Source: Streptomyces sp. NBC_00376 (GTDB taxonomy: Bacteria > Actinomycetota > Actinomycetes > Streptomycetales > Streptomycetaceae). Taken from it: DNA of 64,000 nucleotides. This document shows, piece after piece, positions 11,109 through 20,446 of this stretch. Position numbers and translations under genes: made by a program. The stretch lies in NCBI RefSeq assembly GCF_036077095.1, contig NZ_CP107960.1, positions 8,060,001 through 8,124,000 of the forward strand, given 5' to 3'. How positions within the stretch are numbered: the stretch's first letter is position 1; every line of letters begins with the position of its first letter. Below the pieces are notes generated by a model. The model saw nothing but the letters and a program-made list of their open reading frames with translations, was not told the DNA's origin and did no database searches.

Positions 11109-11846
11109 GTGCTGACAGGCAGGAACGCCGTGGTCACCGGTGGATCACGGGGCATCGGCCGCGCGATCGTCGAGCGCCTGTGCCGCGACGGGGCGCACGT
11201 GGTCTTCAACTACGCCACCGACGACGACGCCGCGGCCGAGGTCGTCCGCACGGTGCGGGGCGACGGCGGCACGGTCCGGGCGGTCCGGCTGGACCTCGCG
11301 GAGCCCGACGGCCCCGAGCGCCTGATGTCGGTCGCCGAGGAAGAGCTCGACGGGCTGGACATCCTGGTGAACAACGCCGCGCTGTGCCCCACCCCCTCCC
11401 TGCTCACGGACACCGATCCCGCGGTCTTCGACCAGGTCCTCGCGGTCAACACCAGAGCGGTCTTCATGACGGTCCGCCACGCGGCGCTGAGGATGCGCGA
11501 CGGCGGCCGCATCGTGAACATCTCCACGGCCAACACTGTGCGGCCGGGCCCCGGCATCTCCGCCTACGCCGCGAGCAAGGGCGCCGTCGAGCAGCTCACC
11601 GCCGTCGCCGCCCATGAACTCGGGGCCCGCGGGATCACGGTCAACACCGTCTCGCCCGGCGCCACCGACACCGAGCTGCTGCGCGGCAACAACCAGCCGC
11701 AGGCACTGGAGGCAGTCGCCGGAATGACCCCGCTGCGCCGACTGGGGCATCCCGCCGACGTGGCCGATGTGGTCGCCTTCCTCGCCGGTCACGACGGCCG
11801 GTGGATCACGGGGCAGAACATCCGCGCGACGGGCGGGCTGGCCTGA
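11109..11846 (+). CDS. Short-chain dehydrogenase/reductase (SDR)
   Basis: 245 residues. Rossmann motif TGGSRGIG near residues 10-17, NNAA at the end of strand 4, catalytic Ser in NISTAN, and YAASK with the catalytic Tyr and Lys. GGLA at the C-terminus is usual for classical SDRs of the FabG type. NADP preference is suggested by the Arg after the first glycines but not proven. Start is the GTG at 11109 preceded by GGGGAG; residues encoded further upstream (from 10812) are not SDR-like. Single gene, substrate unknown. Confidence 0.88.
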   Translation: MLTGRNAVVTGGSRGIGRAIVERLCRDGAHVVFNYATDDDAAAEVVRTVRGDGGTVRAVRLDLAEPDGPERLMSVAEEELDGLDILVNNAALCPTPSLLTDTDPAVFDQVLAVNTRAVFMTVRHAALRMRDGGRIVNISTANTVRPGPGISAYAASKGAVEQLTAVAAHELGARGITVNTVSPGATDTELLRGNNQPQALEAVAGMTPLRRLGHPADVADVVAFLAGHDGRWITGQNIRATGGLA

Positions 11847-12181
11847 GCGGCGCCGGGGAAGCCCGCCGCCGGCCCCCGGCCCCGGGCGCGTCCACCGGAC
11901 CGCCCGGCAACCGCACCGCACGGCAGCGGAGTTCGGCCGATGGTGGCCCGGTCGACGGCCGACCGACGGCACGAAACCCGTCCCCGACCCGTGGGCGCCC
12001 TGACGGGTGAATGTCGTACGACGGCGGGCGGCGGGCCACGCACAGCGGCCCCGCGGCTGATTTGCTGCTCCTGGAATCTGGCGTGACGCGCGCGGGACCG
12101 GTCTGCCGGCCGTCCTGGTGGAAACGGCTCCCCTGCCGGGTGCTCGGTCCACCCGCGAACGACGATCGAAGGAGCGTCCCA
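11847..12181. other. Intergenic region before ctaD, 335 bases
   Basis: Extremely GC-rich with several short C/G inversions near 11860-11890 that could end SDR transcription. The ctaD ribosome site (GAAGGAG) is at its end. I see no gene and no convincing promoter hexamers. Confidence 0.4.
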
Positions 12182-13912
12182 GTGACGACGACGGGCACAA
12201 CAGGGCCGGCCGACGCGGAGGAGGCGTACGCGAACGAGCTCCCGGTCCACGCGAAGGAACCGGGAAACGTCGTCATCAAGTGGCTGACCACCACCGACCA
12301 CAAGACGATCGGCACGCTCTACCTCGTCACCTCGTTCGCCTTCTTCGTCGTGGGCGGTGTGCTGGCCCTCGTCATGCGCGCCGAACTGGCGCGTCCGGGG
12401 ATGCAGATCGTCTCGCCCGAGCAGTTCAACCAGGCGTTCACGATCCATGGCACGATCATGCTGCTGATGTTCGCGACGCCGCTGTTCGCCGGATTCACCA
12501 ACTGGATCATGCCGCTGCAGATCGGCGCGCCCGACGTGGCGTTCCCGCGGCTGAACATGTTCGCGTACTGGCTCTACCTCTTCGGCTCGGTCATCGTCGT
12601 GGCCGGCTTCCTCACCCCGAACGGGGCGGCGGACTTCGGCTGGTTCGCCTACTCCCCGCTGACCGACGCGGTCCGCTCACCGGGCATCGGCAGCGACATG
12701 TGGATCATGGGGCTGGCCTTCTCCGGCTTCGGCACGATCCTCGGCTCGGTCAACTTCATCACCACGATCATCTGCCTGCGCGCCCCCGGCATGACGATGT
12801 TCCGCATGCCGATCTTCGTCTGGAACGTCCTGCTGACCGCTGTGCTGGTCCTGCTGGCCTTCCCGGTCCTCGCAGCCGCCCTCCTTGTGCTGGAGGCGGA
12901 CCGCAAGTTCGGCGCGCACGTCTTCGACCCGGCCAACGGAGGCGCACTGCTGTGGCAGCACCTCTTCTGGTTCTTCGGCCACCCGGAGGTGTACATCATC
13001 GCCCTGCCGTTCTTCGGCATCGTCAGCGAGATCATCCCGGTCTTCAGCCGGAAGCCGATCTTCGGCTACATCGGCCTGATCAGCGCGACGATCGCCATCG
13101 CGGGCCTCTCCGCGACCGTGTGGGCGCACCACATGTTCGTCACGGGCGGTGTGCTGCTGCCGTTCTTCTCGTTCATGACCTTCCTCATCGCGGTACCGAC
13201 CGGTGTGAAGTTCTTCAACTGGATCGGCACGATGTGGCACGGGGCGCTGTCCTTCGAGACACCGATGCTCTGGTCGATCGGATTCCTGGTCACCTTCCTG
13301 TTCGGCGGTCTGACCGGCGTGATCCTCGCCTCGCCCCCGATGGACTTCCACGTCTCGGACTCGTACTTCGTCGTCGCGCACTTCCACTACGTCGTCTTCG
13401 GCACCGTGGTCTTCGCGATGTTCGCCGGATTCCACTTCTGGTGGCCGAAGTTCACCGGCAAGATGCTGGACGAGCGGCTCGGAAAAATCACGTTCTGGAC
13501 GCTGTTCGTGGGCTTCCACGGCACGTTCCTGGTGCAGCACTGGCTGGGCGCGGAAGGCATGCCGCGTCGTTACGCGGACTACCTCGCCGCGGACGGCTTC
13601 ACCGCGCTGAACACGATCTCGACGATCTCCTCGTTCCTGCTCGGCCTGTCGATGCTGCCGTTCTTCTACAACGTCTGGAAGACCGCCAAGTACGGCCGGA
13701 ACGTCGGAGTCGACGACCCGTGGGGCTACGGCCGCTCGCTGGAGTGGGCGACCTCATGCCCGCCGCCGCGGCACAACTTCCTCACCCTGCCGCGGATCCG
13801 TTCCGAATCCCCGGCCTTCGACCTGCACCACCCCTCGGTCCGCGCCCTCGACGAGGCCCTCAACCGTCCGGTCACGGAACTGCCCCGGACCCGGGGCGAC
13901 GAGCGGGACTGA
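12182..13912 (+). CDS. ctaD: Cytochrome c oxidase subunit I (aa3-type), stand-alone copy
   Basis: 576 residues with twelve hydrophobic helices. All metal ligands are visible: His89 (FTIHGT, low-spin heme), His267 in FGHPEVYI with the Tyr that cross-links to it, His316-His317 (WAHHMF, CuB), and His400 and His402 (AHFHYVVFG, heme a3 and heme a). It is the catalytic, proton-pumping subunit of terminal oxidase. GTG at 12182 with GAAGGAG upstream; the longer frame from 12011 adds non-family residues. The genes for subunits II and III and the bc1 complex are not adjacent, so this is probably a second ctaD besides the one in the main respiratory cluster. It is followed by a small conserved gene and a NADH dehydrogenase. 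Confidence 0.94.
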   Translation: MTTTGTTGPADAEEAYANELPVHAKEPGNVVIKWLTTTDHKTIGTLYLVTSFAFFVVGGVLALVMRAELARPGMQIVSPEQFNQAFTIHGTIMLLMFATPLFAGFTNWIMPLQIGAPDVAFPRLNMFAYWLYLFGSVIVVAGFLTPNGAADFGWFAYSPLTDAVRSPGIGSDMWIMGLAFSGFGTILGSVNFITTIICLRAPGMTMFRMPIFVWNVLLTAVLVLLAFPVLAAALLVLEADRKFGAHVFDPANGGALLWQHLFWFFGHPEVYIIALPFFGIVSEIIPVFSRKPIFGYIGLISATIAIAGLSATVWAHHMFVTGGVLLPFFSFMTFLIAVPTGVKFFNWIGTMWHGALSFETPMLWSIGFLVTFLFGGLTGVILASPPMDFHVSDSYFVVAHFHYVVFGTVVFAMFAGFHFWWPKFTGKMLDERLGKITFWTLFVGFHGTFLVQHWLGAEGMPRRYADYLAADGFTALNTISTISSFLLGLSMLPFFYNVWKTAKYGRNVGVDDPWGYGRSLEWATSCPPPRHNFLTLPRIRSESPAFDLHHPSVRALDEALNRPVTELPRTRGDERD

Positions 13913-13941
13913 GCACGACGGCCCGGCGGGAGGAGGAGCGA

Positions 13942-14283
13942 GTGGACCCCGACAAGGACAGCGCCCGCGGCCTGGCACAGCTGCAGGGCTACCTGCTGTG
14001 GAGCGCCGAGGTCGAGGAGGCCCGCCGCCGCGCGGGCTGCTTCACCGACGAGCTGCCCTGGCTCACCACCGCCCAGCGCGAGGACGTCGAACGCGTCTAC
14101 ACCGCCGACCGGCTCGCCGCGTCACGGGCGACGCTCTGCCGTATCTCGGCCCGCGCCACCGCGCTGCGCGGCGAGTACGAGGCGCGCTACCGCAGGCTCA
14201 GGGCACGCTGCGTGACCGCCGGTGTCGTGGCCGTCGGCGCCGTCGGCGGCACCTGCACCGCGGTCACCCTGCTCACCCGCTGA
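13942..14283 (+). CDS. Small protein with C-terminal membrane helix, next to ctaD
   Basis: 113 residues, GTG at 13942 behind a strong GGAGGAG site and 29 bases after ctaD. The N-terminal part is charged and helical (ARGLAQLQGYLLW, LPWLTTAQREDVERVYTADRL). The C-terminal 22 residues (TAGVVAVGAVGGTC onward) form one membrane helix ending LLTR. A tail-anchored cytoplasmic protein is likely. Its position between an oxidase subunit and a NADH dehydrogenase suggests a respiratory role, but this is inference; no family function is known to me. Confidence 0.8.
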   Translation: MDPDKDSARGLAQLQGYLLWSAEVEEARRRAGCFTDELPWLTTAQREDVERVYTADRLAASRATLCRISARATALRGEYEARYRRLRARCVTAGVVAVGAVGGTCTAVTLLTR

Positions 14284-14415
14284 CCGGGTGGGTCGTCCGT
14301 TCCGCCGCCCTCAGCAGGCGAACTCGTACCGGGCTCGTGAAGATGAGGGTGGACGGGCGCGTGCGACGTGGCAGGCGAACGGATGAACGTACAGGCCCGA
14401 GAAGGGACGAACACC

Positions 14416-15777
14416 GTGGCACGACCCAGGATCCTCGTTGTCGGCGCCGGATTCGCCGGAGTGGAGTGCGTGCGCCGTCTGGAGCGCGGGCTCATCCCCG
14501 GCGAGGCGGAGATCGCACTCGTCGCCCCGTTCTCGTACCAGCTCTACCTCCCCCTGCTGCCACAGGTCGCGGCGGGCGTGCTCACCCCCCAGTCGGTCGC
14601 CATCTCACTGCGCCGCAGCCGCAAACACCGCACCCGGATCATCCCGGGCGGGGCCATCGGCGTGGATCCCAGGGCGAAGGTCTGCGTCATCCGCAAGATC
14701 ACCGACGAGGTCGTCTACGAGCCCTACGACTACATCGTGCTCAGTGCCGGGAGCGTCACCCGCACCTTCGACATCCCCGGCCTGCTGGACAACGCCCGGG
14801 GCATGAAGACACTGGCCGAGGCCGCCTACGTACGAGACCACGTGATCGCCCAGCTCGACCTCGCCGACGCCAGCCACGACGAGAACGAGCGGGCCTCGCG
14901 CCTCCAGTTCGTGGTGGTCGGCGGTGGATACGCGGGCACCGAGACCGCGGCCTGCCTGCAACGCCTCACCACCAGCGCGGTCCAGCAGTACCCGCGGCTC
15001 GACCCGAAGCTGATCAAGTGGCACCTTATCGACATCGCCCCGAAACTGATGCCCGAACTGGGCGACAAGCTGGGCCGAAGCGCCCTTCAGGTGCTGCGCG
15101 CACGCGGCATCGAGGTCTCGCTCGGCGTCTCGATCGCCGAGGCCGCCCCGGAGAAGGTCACCTTCACCGACGGCCGGGTGCTGCCCTGCCGGACCCTGAT
15201 CTGGACGGCGGGCGTCGCCGCCAGCCCGCTGGTCAGCACGTTCGACGCGGAGACGGTACGCGGCCGGCTGGCCGTCACCCCCGAGATGAGCCTGCCCGGC
15301 TTCGACGGCGTCTTCGCCCTCGGCGACTGCGCGGCCGTGCCGGACCTGCACAAGGGCGACGGAGCGGTCTGCCCGCCCACCGCACAGCACGCCATGCGCC
15401 AGGGCCGCAGGCTCGCCGACAACCTCATCGCGACCCTGCGCAACCAGCCGCTGAAGCCGTACGTCCACAAGGACCTCGGTCTCGTCGTGGACCTCGGCGG
15501 CAAGGACGCGGTCTCCAAGCCGCTCGGCATCGAACTGCACGGGATTCCCGCACAGGCCGTCGCCCGCGGCTACCACTGGTCGGCGCTGCGCACCAATGTC
15601 GCCAAGGCCCGGGTCGCGACCAACTGGATCCTCAACGCCGTCGCCGGCGACGACTTCGTACGCACCGGCTTCCTGTCCCGGCAGCCGGCCAAGCTGCGCG
15701 ACTTCGAGCACACGGACACCTACCTCACACCGGCACAGGTCCGCGAGTACACCGCCTCGCTGCACACCGGCACCTGA
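14416..15777 (+). CDS. Type II NADH dehydrogenase-like FAD/NAD(P) oxidoreductase
   Basis: 453 residues. First dinucleotide fold VVGAGFAGVECVRRLE at the N-terminus (FAD), second fold VVVGGGYAGTETAA in the middle (NADH), and the late FAD motif GVFALGDCAAV. This is the pattern of NDH-2, a peripheral membrane enzyme passing electrons from NADH to quinone without pumping protons. The C-terminus has amphipathic stretches suitable for membrane association. The GTG at 14416 is preferred since GAAGGGA is 9 bases upstream and the first glycine motif follows directly; ATG codons at 14368 and 14383 are alternatives. Its place after ctaD suggests a co-regulated alternative electron route. Confidence 0.88.
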   Translation: MARPRILVVGAGFAGVECVRRLERGLIPGEAEIALVAPFSYQLYLPLLPQVAAGVLTPQSVAISLRRSRKHRTRIIPGGAIGVDPRAKVCVIRKITDEVVYEPYDYIVLSAGSVTRTFDIPGLLDNARGMKTLAEAAYVRDHVIAQLDLADASHDENERASRLQFVVVGGGYAGTETAACLQRLTTSAVQQYPRLDPKLIKWHLIDIAPKLMPELGDKLGRSALQVLRARGIEVSLGVSIAEAAPEKVTFTDGRVLPCRTLIWTAGVAASPLVSTFDAETVRGRLAVTPEMSLPGFDGVFALGDCAAVPDLHKGDGAVCPPTAQHAMRQGRRLADNLIATLRNQPLKPYVHKDLGLVVDLGGKDAVSKPLGIELHGIPAQAVARGYHWSALRTNVAKARVATNWILNAVAGDDFVRTGFLSRQPAKLRDFEHTDTYLTPAQVREYTASLHTGT

Positions 15778-15785
15778 TCCCGCAG

Positions 15786-15822
15786 CGCACGGCCCCGGCC
15801 CGCACAGGGCCGGGGCCGTGCG
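15786..15822. terminator. Strong bidirectional stem-loop
   Basis: CGCACGGCCCCGGCCC (15786-15801) pairs perfectly with GGGCCGGGGCCGTGCG (15807-15822), 16 bp with a 5-base loop, between the convergent NADH dehydrogenase and aldo/keto reductase genes. Confidence 0.82.
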
Positions 15823-15828
15823 GCCGGA

Positions 15829-16827
15829 TCAGCTGTTGCCCGCGTGCCCGGCCGTCAGCCCGGGATCCCGCTCGACCACCGGGTCCAGGATGTCGTCGAT
15901 CCCCTTCAGCAGCTCCGAGTCGAGCGTCACGCCGGCCGCCGCGGCGTTCTCCGCCACCTGCTCCGGCCGGGAGGCGCCGATGATCGCGGCCGAGACGTTG
16001 GAGTTCTGCAGCACCCACGCGACCGCGAGCTGGGCCAGGCTGAGACCGGCGCCGTCGGCGAGCGGCCGCAGCCGCTGGACGCGCTCCAGCACGTCGTCGC
16101 GCAGCCAGTCGGCGATCATGTTCGCGCCGCCCTTGTCGTCGGTCGCCCGCGAACCGGCCGGGAGCGGCGCACCCGGCTTGTACTTGCCGGTGAGCGCGCC
16201 CTGGGCGATCGGGGACCAGACGATCTGGCCGATGCCCAGTTCCTCGGAGGCCGGCACCACGTCGCTCTCGATGACCCGCCACAGCGCCGAGTACTGCGGC
16301 TGGTTGGAGATCAGCGGCACCCGCAGCTCGCGGGCCAGCCCGTGCGCGGCGCGGAGCTGGTCGGCCGTCCACTCCGAGACGCCGATGTAGAGGGCCTTGC
16401 CGGAGCGGACGACGTCGGCGAACGCCTCCATCGTCTCCTCCAGCGGGGTCGAGTGGTCGTAGCGGTGGGCCTGGTACAGGTCCACGTAATCCGTCTGCAG
16501 ACGGCGCAGCGAGTTGTCGATGGACTCCACGATGTGCTTGCGGCCGAGCCCCCGGTCGTTGTGTCCGGGGCCGGTCGGGAAGTAGACCTTGGTGAACACC
16601 TCCAGACCCTCGCGGCGTTCGCCCTTGAGCGCCCGGCCCAGGACGGCTTCGGCCCGGGTCTCGGCGTAGACGTCCGCGGTGTCGAAGGTGGTGATTCCGG
16701 CGTCCAGGGCGGCGCGGATGCAGGCCGCAGCCGCGTCCTCCTCCACCTGGGAACCGTGGGTGAGCCAGTTCCCGTAAGCGATCTCACTGATGGTCAGGCC
16801 GCTGCGGCCGAGTCGGCGGAACTCCAT
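15829..16827 (-). CDS. Aldo/keto reductase
   Basis: 332 residues. The catalytic tetrad is recognisable: Asp49 and Tyr54 in FDTADVYAE, Lys80 in VFTK, and His in YQAHRYD. The C-terminal ASRPEQVAENAAA is the NADP-binding region. Sequence style (EFRRLGRSGLTISEIAYG start) matches the potassium-channel-beta-like bacterial group, cytosolic NADPH-dependent reductases of aldehydes and ketones. ATG at 16827 with GGGAGA upstream. Substrate unknown. It lies between the terminator at 15786 and the rho-like gene. Confidence 0.9.
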   Translation of the reverse strand: MEFRRLGRSGLTISEIAYGNWLTHGSQVEEDAAAACIRAALDAGITTFDTADVYAETRAEAVLGRALKGERREGLEVFTKVYFPTGPGHNDRGLGRKHIVESIDNSLRRLQTDYVDLYQAHRYDHSTPLEETMEAFADVVRSGKALYIGVSEWTADQLRAAHGLARELRVPLISNQPQYSALWRVIESDVVPASEELGIGQIVWSPIAQGALTGKYKPGAPLPAGSRATDDKGGANMIADWLRDDVLERVQRLRPLADGAGLSLAQLAVAWVLQNSNVSAAIIGASRPEQVAENAAAAGVTLDSELLKGIDDILDPVVERDPGLTAGHAGNS

Positions 16828-16881
16828 GTGGCTGCTCTCCCTGTGCTCGTGAGGCGCGGATCATGCAATCGCCGGGCCATG

Positions 16882-18072
16882 CTATGCGTCCGCGCCGGTG
16901 CCGTCCGGACAGACTCGGGCTTGTGGGACGGTGCCGTGGACGGCGCGGAGGAACGAGGCGTTGTCCGGGGTGCGGCGGAGCCGGTCCAGCAGGGTTTCCA
17001 GCGCGGCCTGCGGATCCCTGGTGTGCAGCGCGCGCCGCAGCCCGCGTACCAACCGCAACTCGCTCTCCGGTACGAGGAGTTCCTCGCGCCGGGTGCCGGA
17101 AGACGGGATGTTCACGGCCGGGTGGACGCGTCGTTGGGCGAGTGTGCGGTCGAGCCGGAGTTCCATGTTGCCGGTGCTCTTCAGCTCCTCGAAGAAGTAG
17201 TCGTCGGCGCGGGAGCCCGTCTCCACCAACGCGGTGGCCAGGATGGTGAGGGAGCCGCCCTCCTCGGCGAGCCGTGCGGCGCCGAAGAGCTGCTTGGGGC
17301 CGAGCAGGGCGGCCGCGTCGACACCGCCGCTGAGGGTGCGTCCGCCCGCGGCGGAGGCGTTGTTGTGGGCGCGGCACAGGCGGGTGAGGGAGTCGAGCAG
17401 GACGACGACGTCCTGGCCCTGTTCGACCAGCCGCTTGGCACGTTCCACCGCGAGTTCGGCGAGCGCGATGTGTTCCTTCGCGGGCCGGTCGAAGGTCGAG
17501 GCGAGCACCTCGCCCCGGACGGACCGGCGCATGTCGGTGACCTCTTCGGGACGTTCGTCGACCAGCACCACCATCAGGTGGCACTCGGGGTGGTTGGCGG
17601 CGACGGCCGCGGCGATCTGCTGGAGCAGCACCGTCTTGCCGGTCCTGGGTGGCGCGACGACGAGCCCGCGCTGTCCCTTGCCGACCGGTGCGACCAGGTC
17701 GACGAGCCGCATCGCGGCACCGCCGGACGGCGTCTCCAGCCGCAGCCGCTGCCGCGGGTGGAGCGGGGTGAGGTCACGGAAGTGGGGCCGGCCCCGGAGC
17801 GCCTGCGGGAACAGGCCGTTGACCCGCTCCACGGCGGACAGGGTGCGGGGCCGGTCGCAGAGCCCGGTCACGGCGTCGCCCCGGCGCAGGCCGTGGCGGC
17901 GGATCAGGGCGGCCGGGACCACCACGTCGCCGGGGGAGGGGAGGCCGTCCCGTACGCGCAGTACGCCGTTCCCCTGGTGTGTGAGGTCGAGTACGCCGGT
18001 GGCCTCGGTGGTGTTCGTGGAATCTGCGGTCAACTGCCCTTGCTGAAGCGGGTGTTCGAGAGAGATGGTCAT
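16882..18072 (-). CDS. Short Rho-type transcription terminator paralogue
   Basis: 396 residues. An N-terminal cold-shock-like RNA-binding domain (GVLRVRDG, VPAALIRRHGLRRGDAVTG), then the RecA-like ATPase: P-loop APPRTGKT at about 140-147, Walker B VVVLLDSLTRL, and the secondary RNA-binding loop LSGGVDAAALLGPK. It is the length of E. coli Rho but lacks the long basic N-terminal insert of the main actinobacterial Rho (usually well over 600 residues), so this is likely a second, accessory Rho. ATG at 18072; the 22 codons upstream look non-coding. It is monocistronic with a 393-base leader/promoter gap. Whether it is an active helicase is not known; motor residues look intact. Confidence 0.85.
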   Translation of the reverse strand: MTISLEHPLQQGQLTADSTNTTEATGVLDLTHQGNGVLRVRDGLPSPGDVVVPAALIRRHGLRRGDAVTGLCDRPRTLSAVERVNGLFPQALRGRPHFRDLTPLHPRQRLRLETPSGGAAMRLVDLVAPVGKGQRGLVVAPPRTGKTVLLQQIAAAVAANHPECHLMVVLVDERPEEVTDMRRSVRGEVLASTFDRPAKEHIALAELAVERAKRLVEQGQDVVVLLDSLTRLCRAHNNASAAGGRTLSGGVDAAALLGPKQLFGAARLAEEGGSLTILATALVETGSRADDYFFEELKSTGNMELRLDRTLAQRRVHPAVNIPSSGTRREELLVPESELRLVRGLRRALHTRDPQAALETLLDRLRRTPDNASFLRAVHGTVPQARVCPDGTGADA

Positions 18073-18465
18073 GGTGGGCGGGTCCTTTCGCGGACATGGC
18101 GAATGAGGGGCCGGACGGCACGGGGCGGCAGAGAACACGCCCCCGACGACGGGCGGGAAAGTCCGAACGGGCAGAGGTCGGCCCGGACTGGATGAGGTGA
18201 CGCCAAGAGCTGGATCGCCGGTCGAGAAGGACGGGCGCGGCAGCTTCGGAGAGGTGAATCGGCACCGGCGCCTCGGAGCGAGGCGGACACTGGTACCAAA
18301 AACACGGTAGCACGGCTCTGCGGGAGCGGGACCATGCCGGGGACGGGCAGGACTGCCAGGGGCTCCGAAATCCGGTTGCCGAGGCTCTCACGGAGTGATG
18401 TGGTTCTCCGGGCCACCCGCCCGCTCACCCGTTCCGACCGGCGCCCCGGGCGCACAGGAGTCACT
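18073..18465. other. Divergent intergenic region, rho-like and GNAT genes (393 bases)
   Basis: The only AT-richer patch is GGTACCAAAAACACGGTAGCA near 18289-18310, which could carry a promoter for either direction. No open frame with coding character. Long for this genome, so an untranslated leader for the rho-like gene is plausible; no attenuator fold was identified. Confidence 0.4.
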
Positions 18466-19347
18466 TTGTCGATACGCATCACCGTGCTGGCCGACCCCGA
18501 CCGGCCCACCGGCAGCCACCGTCTGGCCTGGCTCGCCTCCGGCCCCGACGGCAGCCCCCTCGGCTCGGCGTTCCTGCGCGTCTTCACCCGCGAGGGCCAG
18601 GACCACCTCGCCGAACTGGAACTCACCGTCCACCCCGCGGAGCGCCGCAACGGCGTCGGCTCACTGCTGTTCGACGCCGCGGTCGCCGCTGCCCGCGAGG
18701 AGGACCGGCGCAGCGTGATCGCGCAGGCCGAGACCGGATCGGCGGGAGACCACTTCCTGCGGGCCAAGGGACTGCGCAAGGTCCTGACCCTGACGTACGT
18801 ACGGCTCCCGCTGGCGAAGGCCGACACCGAGGCCCTGCACCGGGCCGTCGGGCGGCCGCACCCGGGCTACCGGCTGATCTCCTGGGACGGCACCGTCCCG
18901 GACGAGCTCGCGGTGACGTTCGCCGCCTCGCGCCGGGCCATGGACGACATGCCCATGGACGACACCGACTTCGGCACGGTCGTCTGGGACGTGGACCGGG
19001 TCCGCTCCGCGGCGGCGGCCGTCGCGGCCCGCGGCGACCTGCTCCACACCGTCGTGGCGGTCGAGGAGTCCACCACCACGATCGTGGGCTTCACGGAACT
19101 CGTCGTCCCGGGCGACGGAAAGGGCGACGCCCAGCACTACGGCACCGGAGTCCTTCCCGAGCACCGGGGACACGGCCTCGGAGCGTGGATGAAGGCAGGC
19201 TCCATCCTCCACGCCCGCGAGGCCCACCCCGGCCTGGAGGGGCTGCTGACGGACACCGCCGACAGTAATACGCACATGCGGCGCATCAACGACGCACTCG
19301 GCTACGAGCCGACACACGGCTCGGTCGAGTACCAGCTCGATCTGTAG
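18466..19347 (+). CDS. Tandem GNAT acetyltransferase-like protein
   Basis: 293 residues with two GNAT folds. The first has the acetyl-CoA loop ERRNGVGSLLFDAA at about residues 48-61; the second has PEHRGHGLGAWMKAG at about 230-244 followed by TDTADSNTHMRRIN. The arrangement resembles mycothiol-synthase-like and other duplicated actinobacterial GNATs, but the substrate is unknown. The TTG at 18466 is chosen: CAGGAG is 5 bases ahead and the fold begins directly after. It converges on meaB. Confidence 0.82.
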   Translation: MSIRITVLADPDRPTGSHRLAWLASGPDGSPLGSAFLRVFTREGQDHLAELELTVHPAERRNGVGSLLFDAAVAAAREEDRRSVIAQAETGSAGDHFLRAKGLRKVLTLTYVRLPLAKADTEALHRAVGRPHPGYRLISWDGTVPDELAVTFAASRRAMDDMPMDDTDFGTVVWDVDRVRSAAAAVAARGDLLHTVVAVEESTTTIVGFTELVVPGDGKGDAQHYGTGVLPEHRGHGLGAWMKAGSILHAREAHPGLEGLLTDTADSNTHMRRINDALGYEPTHGSVEYQLDL

Positions 19348-19350
19348 CGG

Positions 19351-19395
19351 CTGCGAACGTCCGGCGGCCCGGCAGTTCCGGACCGCCGGACGCAG
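19351..19395. terminator. Stem-loop between convergent GNAT and meaB
   Basis: GTCCGGCGG-C-CCGG (19359-19372) pairs with CCGG-A-CCGCCGGAC (19378-19391) with a single mismatch and a 5-base loop; flanking CTGCG and GCAG extend the stem. Confidence 0.7.
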
Positions 19396-19414
19396 ACATC
19401 GCTCACCCGGACCG

Positions 19415-20434
19415 TCAGGCCACCGGGTCACCGGCCCCCGCGACCGCCGCCGCGCCCCGGAACGCGGACAGGATCTGCTCGGCCGCCAGCGTGGCCGTCA
19501 ACTCCCCGTCCCGTACCCGCTGTTCCAGCCCCGGCGTGAGGGCACGCACCTCGGGATGGCCGCGCAGACTCTCCAGCAGCTCGTCCCGCACCATCGTCCA
19601 CGTCCAGTCGACCTGCTGGTCACGCCGCTTCGCGGCGAGCCGCCCGGTCGACTCCAGCAGCGCCCGGTGCTGCTCAAGACGCTCCCACAGGGTGTCGAGA
19701 CCGGCCGACTCACGGGCGCTGCAGGTGAGCACCGGCGGTGTCCACGCCGCGTCGACCGGGTGCATCAGCCGCAGCGCGCCCGCCAGTTCACGCGCGGCCG
19801 CGCGGGCGTCGCGCTCGTGCGGGCCGTCGGCCTTGTTGACCGCGATCGCGTCCGCCAGCTCCAGCACACCCTTCTTGATGCCCTGGAGCTGATCGCCGGT
19901 CCGGGCCAGTGTCAGCAGCAGAAACGTGTCGACCATATTGGCCACCGCCGTCTCCGACTGCCCGACGCCGACCGTCTCCACCAGCACCACGTCGTACCCC
20001 GCGGCCTCCATCACCACGATGGACTCCCGGGTCGCCTTGGCCACCCCGCCGAGCGTCCCGGCGGTGGGGGACGGGCGCACGAACGCCGCCGGGTCCACCG
20101 CCAGCCGCTCCATCCTGGTCTTGTCGCCCAGGATGGAGCCGCCCGTACGGCTGGAGGAGGGGTCGACGGCCAAGACCGCGACCCGGTGCCCGAGCCCGGT
20201 GAGCATCGTGCCCAGCGCGTCGATGAAGGTGGACTTCCCGACCCCGGGCACGCCGCTGATGCCGATCCGCCGCGCGGCGCCGGAGTGCGGCAGCAGCTCG
20301 CGCAGCAACTGCTGGGCCAGCGCCCGGTGATCGGGGCGGGTGGACTCGACGAGAGTGATGGCGCGCGCGATGTGCGCCCTCTTCCCGTCGAGCACCCCCT
20401 TCACATAGCTGTCGATGTCGATCCTGGGAGCCAT
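19415..20434 (-). CDS. meaB: MeaB/ArgK-type GTPase, methylmalonyl-CoA mutase chaperone
   Basis: 339 residues. P-loop GISGVPGVGKSTF at about 58-70, then AVDPSSSRTGGSILGDKTRM, VETVGVGQSE (switch) and NKADG for guanine recognition: the G3E-type SIMIBI GTPase pattern of MeaB. It guards adenosylcobalamin loading and replaces damaged cofactor on methylmalonyl-CoA mutase. It is the third gene of mutA-mutB-meaB, 12 bases after mutB, which supports the assignment over a general arginine transport ATPase role. Confidence 0.93.
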   Translation of the reverse strand: MAPRIDIDSYVKGVLDGKRAHIARAITLVESTRPDHRALAQQLLRELLPHSGAARRIGISGVPGVGKSTFIDALGTMLTGLGHRVAVLAVDPSSSRTGGSILGDKTRMERLAVDPAAFVRPSPTAGTLGGVAKATRESIVVMEAAGYDVVLVETVGVGQSETAVANMVDTFLLLTLARTGDQLQGIKKGVLELADAIAVNKADGPHERDARAAARELAGALRLMHPVDAAWTPPVLTCSARESAGLDTLWERLEQHRALLESTGRLAAKRRDQQVDWTWTMVRDELLESLRGHPEVRALTPGLEQRVRDGELTATLAAEQILSAFRGAAAVAGAGDPVA

Positions 20435-20446
20435 CGGGTCAGCGGC

